From positions 806,001-870,000 of the forward strand of contig CP075493.1 in the NCBI GenBank assembly GCA_021613535.1: 64,000 bases of DNA, in the 5' to 3' direction. The position numbers and the translations under genes were made by a program. The notes beneath the pieces were generated by a model that saw nothing but the letters and a program-made list of their open reading frames with translations, was not told the origin of the DNA and did not search any database. This stretch comes from Adineta vaga (taxonomy: Eukaryota; Rotifera). Of the stretch, positions 23,560 to 34,551 are shown piece after piece (the first letter of the stretch is position 1; the number at the start of each line of letters is the position of its first letter).

Positions 23560-24516
23560 ATGACATCTTTGAATGAAGCAACAATTTATGAAATAATTAT
23601 GATACATCTGAATAGTGTTGGAAGAGGTATTATTATTGTTCTTGGAACTTTTGGTGGGATTATGAATTTGTACATATTTGCACAACGTACAATGCGTAAA
23701 AATCCATTTTCAATATATTTAATTGCATTTAATATTTCAAATCTTTGTTATATTTGGTTGAGTTTATTTCCATTATTTCTCAATCAAATTTTCAATATTA
23801 ATCCAACAACTTATAATCTTTCTTATTGTCGATTTTATTATTATTTATCATATACATTAAATATAATTTGTCCATCTTTTCTTATTCTTGCATCTATTGA
23901 TCGTGTTTTAATAAGTTCACCAAATGCATTGACACGACAGAAAAGTACACGTCGTTTAGCTTTTATTTCATTAATTCTTGTAACATTTCTATGGTTTATA
24001 TATTATTGTCAGTATTTATTTCGTATTAATATGCACATATTATTTGGTCCAACTCCTTCATGTTATTTTGATCTAGGTGATTATTCATTGTATGTGAATT
24101 ATTCAGCTATTGTCTTAGGTTTAGTTCCACCTATTTTATTGAGTATTTGTGCTCTAAAGACATTTCAAAATTTACATAGAGATCGTTACGTGGAAGGTAA
24201 TGAAAGTCAAAACAGACGAATAACTCAAAATAATCGTCAGTTAATTCGTATGTTATTTGTCGAGATTTTAATTTATGTTGTTTGTACAATAATTCAACCA
24301 ATAGTTTTATCCTATCTATTTACTACTATATATGTTGAAAAGAGTTCTCATCAAAAAAATATTGAGAGTTTTATTTTAAATGTAAGCAATTTCTTAAGTT
24401 ATATGCCGAATTGTACAAGTTTCTATTGCAATATCAGTTGTTCAAAGAAATTTCGTAAGAGATTGGTGACAATTGTTCGTAAAACGAATGTAGTTCACAC
24501 TTTACAAATAAACTAA
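23560..24516 (+). CDS. Orphan class A 7TM receptor (318 aa)
   Basis: Single exon with ATG at 23560. TM1 carries GTFGGIMNLYIF in the place of the GN(x)LV motif. The TM3 end reads ASIDRVLISSP, a DRY variant, and Cys residues at the TM3 start (SYCRFYYY) and in ECL2 (PSCYFDLG) can form the usual disulfide. TM6 follows NRQLIRMLFVEILIYVVC, and the TM7 region is FLSYMPNCTSFYCNISCSKKFRKRL, with the basic helix-8-like tail. It belongs to a different subfamily from the 3.5-15.4 kb tandem group and is closer in style to those at 34.6 and 41.7 kb. A plasma-membrane G-protein-coupled receptor; ligand unknown. Confidence 0.88.
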   Translation: MTSLNEATIYEIIMIHLNSVGRGIIIVLGTFGGIMNLYIFAQRTMRKNPFSIYLIAFNISNLCYIWLSLFPLFLNQIFNINPTTYNLSYCRFYYYLSYTLNIICPSFLILASIDRVLISSPNALTRQKSTRRLAFISLILVTFLWFIYYCQYLFRINMHILFGPTPSCYFDLGDYSLYVNYSAIVLGLVPPILLSICALKTFQNLHRDRYVEGNESQNRRITQNNRQLIRMLFVEILIYVVCTIIQPIVLSYLFTTIYVEKSSHQKNIESFILNVSNFLSYMPNCTSFYCNISCSKKFRKRLVTIVRKTNVVHTLQIN

Positions 24517-24694
24517 GAAGTTTCAAAGAATACGAAGAAAAGACTCTAAATAAATGTTCGTATGTTTATTATATATGTTGTTTGTGTAATTGTTGATGTA
24601 TTTATTATTTATGAAAAATAAAATGAAATAAAATACAAAGTGATCTGTAAGAGAGACCATCTTGAGAATAAGAGTTATTACGAAGAAAATATAC

Positions 24695-24866
24695 CTGCAC
24701 TCACATCAACACCCTCATGCTTATTCATATCCTACATCTTCAAACTGGTTGTAACTTTCATAGTTAGGCAATAGCAGTATAATACTTAGAAAATTGATCT
24801 CATTATTGAGGTTGTGGATGTAAACATGTTTTCTTCACCAACACTCTGACCCACTTCTACATCAAT
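24695..24866. repeat. Telomere-like G-rich/C-rich tracts
   Basis: A C-rich tract at 24695-24720 (CACTCACATCAACACCCTCA), then a G-rich arm TTGAGGTTGTGGATG at 24806-24820 paired with CACTCTGACCCACTTCTAC within 24836-24866. These are degenerate versions of the hairpins at 36337 and 50303. Confidence 0.55.
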
Positions 24867-24890
24867 CTAAACTCACTACATAGGGCAGTC

Positions 24891-25820
24891 AATAAGTTCT
24901 CGGAATTTCAAATATTTATTCGTAGAAAAAACATTTCGCTAGCATTTTTATAGTAAATATTTGAAGTAGTCTCCACGATGTTCTATAGAAAGTTTCATCG
25001 TTTGAATCCACTTCTAGATTGCCGTTTGGTATTCTTGAATACGTATGGAATTATAAGTTCCGTGGTTATTAACTTAGTTAAACTTGTAGCGTCTGAATTT
25101 CTATCAGAAGCGCATTTGAAATAACTGAATAAGCAAGACCACAAAGGAACAAGATAAGACCTGTATGATAAATAAATGAAAAGTTTGAATTTTCTTTGTA
25201 AGGATAATCAAGATCAGAAATAATATCATGCACACACTTTTCTGCATTTTAAAAATGCATATTTTGTACCACGTTTTTCGAGGATGAAATTTTCTTGTGT
25301 AAATTTTTAACTAAACGTTTTGAGCATTCACGCTGGTAACACATTTATTTACAAGGTCTGTAATGATGACCGTATAGCACTAGTGATAAGCAGATTATCT
25401 ATCTCCAAGTCGTTAACAGGATGAATATTTTGTTGAATGATGACGGTTATTGAATAGTCAATTTCAAGATCATCTTTTAGCGACTCCTGCCCATCTGAAA
25501 ATCTATGAATTCGAGGAGTTAGTATACTATATGAAGTAACATCTTATTCGCAAACAGTAGCTAATCCGTCATGAATTTCTGTAATACTTCAAGCTAATAA
25601 CAAATGAGTTTTTATATAGGACTGATTTACAATTTATCCATGCTAAAATAGAGGTATGAAAAAATTTCATTACGGCTTGTCCTAATTGAAGGCTTTCGAA
25701 ACATCGTCTTGACATTTCAATACACAATATATATTGCTACTAGAAAAGAACAACATGCAAGATAAAACTAATCAGGAAAAAATTTGAAGTGGATCTTACG
25801 AGAACTTATTGACTACCCTA
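24891..25820 (-). mobile_element. Decayed mariner-like transposon
   Basis: Ends match as inverted repeats: CAGTCAATAAGTTCTCG at 24896-24912 and CGAGAACTTATTGACT at about 25799-25814, both bounded by TA. The left end, read on the minus strand, translates to a mariner-like C-terminus (WIQTMKLSIEHRGDYFKY) with stops beyond it. At about 930 bp it is shorter than an intact mariner and the frame is destroyed. The ends differ from those of the 10.8 kb mariner, so it is a second family. Confidence 0.75.
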
Positions 25821-27711
25821 TGTAATTCTGCTTGAAAACAAATCTTTTGCGTGGTGCTAAATACATTTTATTTACTTTCACAGTGCATGTGAAAAACTAT
25901 ATTGAATACATTCGCTCATATTTTTACATTATTATGCGTCTTCTTCTTTTCTTCATAATAACCGAGGTAATATTTATTTGAATGCACGTTGAGAGTGTTA
26001 ACTGATTTTTATTTCTATTTAAAATAAAGAATGAAGATAATCTTTTTTAAAGCTTCAACGTAATAAAAAAAATAATTATTAGATAAACAACAGGTATTAA
26101 GCAAAAAATATTTTGTGATATAGAATTACTATTATGTTGTAAAACAATGCGATCACAATTCAGTAAATTGTCAAAATAGTAATCATTATAGTATTCACGA
26201 AATTATTTCTTATTTATAAGCGAATCATTAAGTAGAAAAATTGTCTTTTAACTCACATTATAATTATCCTCAGATTAACCTTTATGTTTGATGTTCATTT
26301 GTGATGACGTATATACCTTTTATAATGCGTGTTATTGCACATAATATATTTTACTTTTAAGTAAATATAAAAAGTATTGTTAATTTTTACGAAATATAGA
26401 GTTTTGATTGATGCTATAGTTTATTAGTAAAATTCTTTTCTTGCGTGCAACAACAAAAAGTTGACTTTCATAAGAGTAGATCAAACATAAAACGTATATT
26501 ATATACAAGTAACGCACACATTGCTGCTGACTCTCTAATGAAAGGATATAAAAATGGTGATCGTGAATCTTAAGATAAAATGAAATTTCTCTCTTCTTCA
26601 GAAACGTTTTGCTTTCAATCAATTTAATTACTGTAAGCTTCTCAGGTTATTCGCTCCCTTCGGTCAGTCATTTATGATTAGTCGTTTCAATCGACACCAC
26701 CACTATACCAATCATCACCCGTTCATTCTCAAAGTGAATAAATAGTTTTCCTTTCATTTTTACCATATCATTTTGCGTTATTGTAATTCCAGAAAACAAA
26801 ATTGTAAACAAGAAATACTATCCAAAGACTTGCTATAAATACAATATATTCGTTTAACCTTCGGTCAATTCTTATTACATATAAATAATATATAGAAGAA
26901 TAAATGTAAGTTTGAGCAAACGTGACTAGCTTATTCTGCGTATACCCTATCCTTTCAGTCGAGGAATTTATAAATCTACATTGAATCAAAATCAAAAATA
27001 ACTGTTAACGATACATGAGTTGATGAAATAAAATAAAAAAAGGAAAAAAATGATGGAACTAATGTCATTTGCAAGTATTAACGTGATTAGTACAAATTTC
27101 TAGATTATTAGTTACATCTTTTAAGTATAAAATTGAAATGTAAACTAATTTATGTATACTTCTTATTCTAAATCGATAATTATAAATTCATTGAATAACT
27201 TATTAACATTTGAGCTAATTCGAAAAATAAATATCTCATAGTCATTCTTGCTGCATCTATAGGTCAATAGAAAAGTTGTGGTATAAAATGACTTCGGACG
27301 ATAAATATATAAATAATATCAACACAATTCTTCAAACATAATTGACGACATGAAAATGAAATGTTTATTGAATATTTTATTCATTTGATCAATTAAATTC
27401 TCGTTTAAACAGATCAATTCGAACTATTTCATTTTATATATTAATTTTGATAAATTTTGTTAAATAGTATTGATAGAACTACTTGTACTTATTTTATACG
27501 TCAAAACATCAATATTGATGTCATTCTGACACTTTTTTTAAGAACATGTTTTCAACAAATTTATTTATGCAAATAACATGTTATTATAAGTGCATAAGAA
27601 AGGAGTCATCTACCATGATAATCGTTGAGAACATTGTTATATATGGTTCTATTTTTAATATACGAACAACATTTAAAATACAATAGATAAAAAAAAGAAG
27701 GATCATATTTG
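25821..27711. other. AT-rich stretch without recognisable gene
   Basis: Two short minus-strand frames (26380-26622, 26768-26995) show no domain, no splice context and biased AT-rich composition, so I do not call them. Nothing else is seen. Confidence 0.5.
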
Positions 27712-28734
27712 TTAATGAACATTCATGACTGTTTGAGTTGCTCTTTTTTGTGTAGTATGATTTGTCACTAAAGATATAGGAACAATAACTTGTCTTTGTT
27801 TTCGACAGAAAAAAAGTTTATTTAATTTTTTTCCAAGTTCAGGCATTGATCCACAACAAACATATGGAAAAAGAAATATAATATAATTTGCAAAAAATGC
27901 ACTATGATAAAATAATACTAATATATCATTTGTTCCTAAACCAATGAATATAGTAAATTGTAATAATGTTCGTGGAACCATAAATATGAAATAAAGAATT
28001 GATATTGATAATAATTGAATTGTCATTTTTCGTTGTTTTCGCCATTCAATTGATCGATTTAAACGAGATTTTTGCCAAATAATACGTAAAAAAAGAGCAA
28101 GACTTAAAATAATGATAAGAAATGTTGGAATAAATTGATGACTAATTGTATCATATCGATAAAATATTGGATCAAATATAACACAAGATATAGGTACACC
28201 ATTGAATGGTGATGATAGAAGAAATTCTGTACAAAATGGAAATACAATAAATCCAAAATAATATGTTGTACAATAAATCATAAGTATTATTAAAGGAAGA
28301 TAATGAACTAAGAATCGTTTCTTTTTTGTTGATAACCAATGATTATGAAATATAAGAATATGTCGTTCAATTGAAGCCCAAGCAAAACCTACTAATTGCG
28401 TTGAATAACATAAATAATCAATAAATGTCCAAAAATGAGCAATGTTAAATGTTAATATCCAAGTATCACCAAATTGATACCAATAAAGCATTAATGGAAC
28501 ACTTGTTAATTCATAAATTAAACCAATAAGAAGAAGAATAATTATAATATGATTATTTAAAGCTTGACGAAGTGTTCGATCAAATAAAAGATGAAATAAA
28601 ACAAAAAATGAACATAATATTGATAAAATATTTGGTATAAGATAAATCCAAAATCGAGTAGAAACAGAAATACGTAATTCATATGGATTACCAAGATCTT
28701 TTCCATTAAAAATATTGTATGAATTAGACATCAT
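27712..28734 (-). CDS. Orphan 7TM receptor, ERH subfamily (about 340 aa)
   Basis: The frame is open further upstream, but ATG 28732-28734 (MMSNSYNIFNGKD) gives a short extracellular N-terminus before TM1 and fits family style. The motif LLFDRTLRQALNNH in the first intracellular loop, GFAWASIERHILIFH at the end of TM3 (E-R-H in place of DRY) and RKQRKMTIQLLSISILYF leading into TM6 are visible. The tail after TM7 runs CGSMPELGKKLNKLFF and ends in a Thr/Gln-rich stretch. It is clearly paralogous to 62137-63075 (shared LLFDRTLRQAL, ERHILIFH, MPEL/LPEL), although the two lie 34 kb apart in opposite orientation. Ligand unknown. Confidence 0.88.
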   Translation of the reverse strand: MMSNSYNIFNGKDLGNPYELRISVSTRFWIYLIPNILSILCSFFVLFHLLFDRTLRQALNNHIIIILLLIGLIYELTSVPLMLYWYQFGDTWILTFNIAHFWTFIDYLCYSTQLVGFAWASIERHILIFHNHWLSTKKKRFLVHYLPLIILMIYCTTYYFGFIVFPFCTEFLLSSPFNGVPISCVIFDPIFYRYDTISHQFIPTFLIIILSLALFLRIIWQKSRLNRSIEWRKQRKMTIQLLSISILYFIFMVPRTLLQFTIFIGLGTNDILVLFYHSAFFANYIIFLFPYVCCGSMPELGKKLNKLFFCRKQRQVIVPISLVTNHTTQKRATQTVMNVH

Positions 28735-29145
28735 TAAGAGAAATGAAAATGTTTTTCTATAACTAAATGAACACTTATCTAATATTATATATTTATATAT
28801 AAAGAGAAAATAATACATTCTTTTTGCTTCATTTACTCAAGAGAGTTTTATTTTTATGACAAGAATTTAATGTCATATTCTTTACAGAAGCATATGTAAT
28901 TTGTTTACATCAGATTTGTATTTCTTTTTCGTGCCTTGATTGAAATATATTATTTTATTGATCATTTTACGAAAAATATAATCTTTTGGAGACGGCTGGA
29001 TTCTTTTCAAATTATCCATAATTCTTTCTGCTAAAGTACAATAAGAGGGTTTGAGCGTGGAAGAATAAGAGAGACCCTTTCCTAGACGAATATTCACACC
29101 CCATCTCACACGCCCTTCATCATTTATACGTGAATACTAACAGAA

Positions 29146-29580
29146 ATGGTAAGTATTTTTTTTATAAAAGACTAAAAATGTTTGAATAAAATTTATTGTT
29201 TAGAATGTAGATTTTGACACTGAAAGTGAAGTCAAAGAGATTGAATCTTTATCGAAACGTCTTTTACTTCAGTATTATGCTTGTCCGGCGTTTTTCTTTG
29301 ATCAATTTACAGATGCTTGTCAAACAGCTTTCACTACAAAACATTCTCAAGAGGTTTACTTACAATCTATCTAATAGAACAATATATTATATTTTTGCTA
29401 TTTTTTTTAGCGCCGTCGTCTAGTACTTATTTACATATATCATGCGAAAAATGTATTTAAGAATATATTTTGTCGTACAATATTTAGTTCAGAAATCTCC
29501 ATTAAATATTTTTTGGAAAATTATATTGTCTGACGATGAGATATAACTATTGAATCGAATAAAGACAGACATAATATTTA
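29146..29580 (+). pseudogene. FAF1-like UAS-domain fragment, broken
   Basis: Three short exons can be read: ATG at 29146-29148 then donor GTAAGT; 29204-29353; and from 29410; introns of 55 and 56 bp. The translation has ACPAFFFDQFTDACQTAF, then RRRLVLIYIYHAKNVF, FCRTIFSSE and ENYIV. This is the order of the thioredoxin-like UAS domain of FAF1/FAF2 (UBX-domain adaptors of the p97/VCP ubiquitin pathway). Directly after ENYIV, where the family has W-x-W-D, two TGA codons stand in place of the two Trp codons, and DITIESNKDR follows. More stops come after. No UBA, UBL or UBX part is present, so this is a truncated dead copy. Confidence 0.65.
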
Positions 29581-29696
29581 TTCATAATAAAATCCGCTTT
29601 GCATTAGATAATAAAAGATGTGAGAAGAAATCTTTCTTCGAATATGTGTTCAATGTTATTTGAAATGACATGTCATTTCTCAAGCGAAAATCCTGT

Positions 29697-30756
29697 TTTT
29701 TGTGTACTCAAAAAGTGAGTACACTACTAGAATCGGTCAGTGTGTCCGGCCGTCCGTTCGTTTACACGATAACTCACCACAACTACATTCGATTGAGCTG
29801 AAATTTTGTACACAGAATTATCTCATCAATATCTCGGTCGAGTTCGAAGATGAGCTCAATCGGTTCTACCATTGTTGACTTACAGAAAAATTTTCCAATA
29901 TCTCTACATATAAAGTAGTATGTTTGTCTGCCTGTTCGCTAGCCATTCAGTCCCTGTAATAGCTAAGATCACCAAACTTTCCATGTTGCTTTCCTAGTTG
30001 TAGAAAAAAGGTCACAATGTGGCTAGCATCATCAGAGTGAGTATGAGGAATCAGTAAAAAGACGTCCCACGCTTATATTTGTCCCTGGTTTGCACTTTGT
30101 CCTTATGCTGTATTCTATTCTTATAATCCTTTGTTCTTTTCTCTTTCGAAAGGGTATATAAGTGATTATTTTGTATGAGAACGAGACGATATATGATATG
30201 AAGAAATAAAGGAAAGCATAGCTCCATCAGCGCTAAAGTCTGTTTTATCAAAAATCATCACAGTACGGGTCAGCAGGGAGACCTTGGTGATTTTCAGCCA
30301 AGTCTTCTTTGTTTTATTTCACTTTATCAAAGTCATTCTCGGTGTGTTAATTGGTGAAAAATGTAGAAATTCATTCAAAACATAATTTCTTTGAATTTGA
30401 AGGTCTCAGATGAACATAATCCAGGTATCAACAATATGGTATTGATAACAGATTCAGAATCTTGTACTTTATCAAGTGTACGGAAAAAGTGAGCGCATAA
30501 ATAGAATCCATCGATGTATCCGCCCATCGGTTCGTTTACATGATAACTCTCGAAAGACTAATCCGATTATGATAAAATTTGCTAGAGTATTGTCACATCA
30601 ATATCTCGCTCGAGTTCGAAGATGAGTCTTATTGGCCAAGTCATTGGTGAGTTATTGAAAAAATAATGATATTTCCCTATATCTTCTATCTCATGCACTT
30701 TTTCCAGTACACATAAGTTTCGGATAAAATCCGAAGTTTCCGCATTTATTCTCAAA
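29697..30756 (+). mobile_element. Unknown repeat element, copy B
   Basis: Starts about TGTGTACTCAAAAAGTGAG and ends CCGAAGTTTCCGCATTTATT, the reverse-complement ends of the element at 9831-10617. Inside are two diverged direct copies of a roughly 200-bp module, at about 29698-29900 and 30475-30700. Each has a GTGAG(T/C)…C(A/C)T…GT(G/A)TCCG start, then CGTTTACA(C/T)GATAACTC, then ATCAATATCTCG(G/C)TCGAGTTCGAAGATGAG. The element ends at a TPR-like coding fragment on the right. Class unknown; no protein frame of its own. Confidence 0.6.
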
Positions 30757-31185
30757 GTAAATGGAAAGAAGCTTTATATTATATGAAAAAAGCATACGAT
30801 ATTGATTCAAAAAACTTCAATTCAAATAGTCGAAAAATCATTGAAACTTTGGAATGGATAGCGAGTGTTGAGAAAGAGATTTATATCATAGAGAACGGAA
30901 GAGGTGAAGAAACAAAAGTTTGAGTAATGAAAATACTTCATATAATTAAAGAGAATTATGTTACAGAAGCTATGAATATAATTCTTCAATTCTATGATAT
31001 TTCTATATTGGCAAAAGAAAAAAAACTATATAATAAAAACGTCGCAAGACACTGAGTCATGCGCTTGTTTTGAGAGTATGTTGAATTATATTCATTGTAA
31101 TTGCTCAAGACTTATGGAAATGGTGAAAACAGCGAATAGCATCGATAGAGAAGAACCAGTCAATTTATTTATTTATAAGTAACAT
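30757..31185 (+). pseudogene. Coding-like fragments, TPR-like, interrupted by repeat element
   Basis: From about 30760 a frame reads KWKEALYYMKKAYDIDSKN and on to ENGRGEETKV before a stop at about 30929. The first part looks like a TPR helix pair. A second short frame at 30994-31182 ends EEPVNLFIYK. Neither has a start or splice structure I can trust, and the first begins at the edge of the repeat element, as if the element had cut into a gene. Low confidence. Confidence 0.3.
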
Positions 31186-31188
31186 ATT

Positions 31189-31977
31189 ATGCGACGAGAT
31201 GGCAAGTATGGCAGCAATAAAACGATTCGATTTTGTACAAAATGCTCACGAGACTCATCGCACAGTGAATCATCATGCAACATTTCGTTAGACAAAGGAA
31301 ATCGTTGGAAATTGATCGATTTATTGAAAAAATTCAGTCAATCACCAGATGGCACTAATAAAAAGATCATTCGCCATAATTATAATTTCTATCAGTATAA
31401 TGGTTATCATTTTTCTGCACGACGTGAATCAAAGCCACCAAAACATATGAGCTTTCCAAAAAGACCAGATTTTGTCTATCAACCTCATGTGAAATGTCTT
31501 AAAATTAATCATGACATTTTCAACTGGGCTCTTCAAAATGGATCACGGTTTTTCAGAGACAAAACCAATTTAGAACGCATACTTGATATTCATTCACCAG
31601 ATATTCCCGTAACGATAATCTATTTTATGGATGGTTCTCAGCATTGTTTCCCTCTTGATTGGCGTAATGCATATAGACATGCATTTGGAGGTTACTTCGC
31701 CGATTATAACATGCTCTGTACAGGTGATTATTGCCCTTTTGGGCCGAAAATTCGTGGATTGATGTCAAAAGAAACACGAATTGATGAAGTATTATTTCTG
31801 TGCATAGATAAAGAACACCAAGGACGAAAGGGTTGTTGTCATAATGTTGCTTGGAGATGTGTAACACGCGCCACTCAGCATGGTTACAAAGAAGGACGAC
31901 ATCGCATAAAAACTCAACGACGTGAAGGAAATAGACTGACTAAAGAAGCAATTTCAACTAGAGCTTCGTTTCAATGA
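31189..31977 (+). CDS. Orphan soluble protein, 262 aa
   Basis: A single open frame from ATG 31189. No signal peptide or membrane segment. The N-terminal part has FCTKCSRDSSHSESSC, a possible metal-binding cluster. The middle has RPDFVYQPHVKCLKIN and IPVTIIYFMDGSQHCFPLDWRN. The later part carries many Cys/His (CTGDYCPFGPKI, LCIDKEHQGRKGCCHNVAWRC) and the tail is strongly basic (RHRIKTQRREGNRLTK). Codon use and the lack of stops over 263 codons in AT-rich DNA support a real gene. I do not recognise the family. A nucleic-acid-binding or zinc-dependent role is only a guess from composition. Confidence 0.6.
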   Translation: MRRDGKYGSNKTIRFCTKCSRDSSHSESSCNISLDKGNRWKLIDLLKKFSQSPDGTNKKIIRHNYNFYQYNGYHFSARRESKPPKHMSFPKRPDFVYQPHVKCLKINHDIFNWALQNGSRFFRDKTNLERILDIHSPDIPVTIIYFMDGSQHCFPLDWRNAYRHAFGGYFADYNMLCTGDYCPFGPKIRGLMSKETRIDEVLFLCIDKEHQGRKGCCHNVAWRCVTRATQHGYKEGRHRIKTQRREGNRLTKEAISTRASFQ

Positions 31978-32332
31978 AACTTTTTGTCGATAGATGTGTT
32001 CGCATTGAACAATCATATATTGCTGTTTTTTCTTAAATAAAAAATAGTATAATGTTCATTTTCAAATGTTTTTCACTAAATAAAGAATATATGATGATCT
32101 TAGGTGTGGGAGTGGGTGCAATACAAAAGAGAAGATGAATCTATAACCTCATCTTCAAGATTCACAAGTTTTTTCGTACTTATTTAGATGTATCTAAGTG
32201 AATATATATATATATGTCCTGATGGTGGATTTATAATATCATATTTTGCTTCTATTTATGCACAATTTTCATCAAAATGAGGTTTTTTTAAAGCGAGATA
32301 TACAGAAAAACCATTTTATTATAAAACTAGTG

Positions 32333-32682
32333 TCATTTAGTATCTGTATCATTACAACAGATATACGTGTTCAGCAAAATAATTATTTCATTGTTGAATT
32401 TATATACGACAGCAAGATTCAACATGTTATCATGATTAAAGTCTTCAACAACAACAACATACTGTGGACCAATCATTAGTGCAACTGAATAACGTTGTTG
32501 TATTCTAAAACTTCCATGATTATCTCCAAGTAATATATCCATAGTGAATGACCCACGATTAACAAACGCAAGATCCGCATATCCATTTTCGTCAAAATCA
32601 CCCGTCGCCATATGCAATGTAAAATACTTGTTTGTAATCGGGTACGCTGAAAACACTTGAAATGTCACCGGACAAAGAATTC
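32333..32682 (-). pseudogene. FG-GAP/VCBS repeat exon without the rest of its gene
   Basis: A terminal exon on the minus strand, beginning after the acceptor TTCCCAG at about 32683. It encodes ATGDFDENGYADLAFVN, LLGDNHGSF and VVEDFNHDNMLNLAVV, two typical FG-GAP blades with the calcium-binding DxDxNG(x)xD pattern, and ends in NDTDTK and a stop. Many bdelloid surface proteins have long tandem arrays of such repeats. No further FG-GAP exon is found upstream before the gene at 33251. It is therefore either a remnant or the last exon of a gene with a distant start. Confidence 0.65.
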
Positions 32683-33250
32683 CTGGGAAGATAAAAATTA
32701 AAAAGGTTTATTCTACTCCTTGAATATTATGAAAACGATTCTATTGCATAAAAGTTAAATGCTTATATGTGTAAGAACTGTATGATTTTGATCGATGCTT
32801 GAAAAGAACTAGCACTAGTTTTTAGAATTGTTAGTTATCATCGTTTTCAATAACTATTTGAATGTCAAGTATTTTACAAGAATAATAATGGAAATTCTTA
32901 TGTACCATGTTACATTTATTATAATGTAAAAATTTGAAGATCAAATAAGCAAACATGTGATTAATGAATATTCTATGAAGCGAAATAAACAGAAGTTTTT
33001 TGATTGTCATTATTTCATTTTCTTAAAAGACATATAGAGTATTTTTATAATTGACAATAGAAAAACGAATTATTGTTTAAAAATCTGCTTGCTTTCATGG
33101 AGTGAGTATGGATATCTATAAGCTCGATTATCATCCAAAACCATCTTGAATGTGCACTTACATCCGTTTCTATTGAATTCAGCATCAAAATAGTTCATCT
33201 ATGATATCATTTTCATGGATTTTATTAGAAAAAACGATATATCAAATAAT

Positions 33251-33877
33251 TTATGGATGAGAAAAACATAATGTCATTGTTCCATTTCCTTTACATCCAA
33301 TACTTGCTGTTCCATACCAAGCACCAGTAATACCCACAATAAATTTACCAGTTCCAGCACTCCAATCCTTAAGTGAACCTGCATTTCGATATTGTACAGT
33401 CGAATCTTGATCAAGATCATAACGACCAAAAGCAGAATTCTTTGTACGTCCACTTGTTGGAATAATTCGACCATCCATTGGAAATATATCTAATGACCAA
33501 GTACAACCTACATTTGGTGGATTAATAGTTATATTAAGAGATATAATTGCTTCTGGTATAATAAGAGTAGCATCAATTGTATAAAGAGTAAAATTTTGTA
33601 ATAGTTCTTCTGCTTTTACATATACTACAGATTGATTTATACACGGATTTAATACACTAACTGGAATATTAATAGAAGAAGATGATATAAATGTTTCTTG
33701 TTGTTTTCTTGTTGATACATAAATAATAACCGTAATTAAAGTTGAAAGTAAAAATCCTATTGCGACTACTAAACTAGTTCGTAGAATTAATTTATTTCGA
33801 CGTTGTTCTTGTCTTTGTCCATCAATATTAATTGTTGACGACGATTGACAACCAATACCTATATTAGTAGAATTCAT
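33251..33877 (-). CDS. Single-pass type II-like membrane protein (about 208 aa)
   Basis: ATG at 33875-33877 (MNSTNIGIG); an in-frame extension upstream has no ATG nearer the 5' end that is needed. Residues about 1-32 are polar and basic (RQEQRRNKL), followed by one hydrophobic segment (TSLVVAIGFLLSTLITVIIYV). An ectodomain of about 150 residues follows, with four Cys (NPCINQ, VGCTWS, SIGCKG, TLCFSHP) and several NxS/T sites. The ectodomain has a regular beta-rich look (GRIIPTSGRTKNSAFGRYDLD, GTGKFIVGITGAWYG). Family not recognised. It is followed on the same strand by the FG-GAP exon, but its own stop codon separates the two. Confidence 0.7.
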   Translation of the reverse strand: MNSTNIGIGCQSSSTINIDGQRQEQRRNKLILRTSLVVAIGFLLSTLITVIIYVSTRKQQETFISSSSINIPVSVLNPCINQSVVYVKAEELLQNFTLYTIDATLIIPEAIISLNITINPPNVGCTWSLDIFPMDGRIIPTSGRTKNSAFGRYDLDQDSTVQYRNAGSLKDWSAGTGKFIVGITGAWYGTASIGCKGNGTMTLCFSHP

Positions 33878-34551
33878 TTTCAAAGTAAATATTTACACTG
33901 ATAAATATGTTCTCTTTTTCATATTTTATGATCAATGAAGCATATCTTGTGATGCGTCACTTCTCTTTTCTCATTTAAATTTACCTTAAAATGAGAAGAA
34001 CGAAAAGTACTTTTTTTCACATGTCGAGCATTGTTTTCATGAGAAATTTTGATGAAATCGCACATTCATTCTTCCATTGATATTTCAACAGTTCGTTTAC
34101 CAATAAAAAAATTATGAAACAAATATTCATATTCAATATTTAATAACAGCGGATTGTTTAATTCTGATTACAGATTATTTATTACTCAAAACATTTGTTA
34201 TTTAAAAGTAATTAAAATACAGAAAAGAATTTATTCAGAAGATCATCTAAACATTATTCAAACAAAATCAATGATTGAAACGATTATTATAGTTGATAAC
34301 TGAACGTTTTTAACAAAATGTCTTAAGAAAAATCACGTATGTCGAAGAAAATCGATGTCGATTGCTAAGATTAGTCTGATGTATTAAGGATAGGTGAGGA
34401 ATAAGAGAGAGATCTTATCCCTTACATTCTCTTCGCCTAGGGTTCGCGTAATTAAAATGAAAAGTGTAATTCAGGTTTCCCATACCGTATTGAATCATCA
34501 AGATTTTTTTAATTAAATAATTTATATCAAAATACAATATGACATCTTTTG

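Noticed and set aside
28882-29109. 75-codon minus-strand frame
   Set aside because: Begins inside a telomere-like tract and lies antisense to the FAF1-like locus; no domain.
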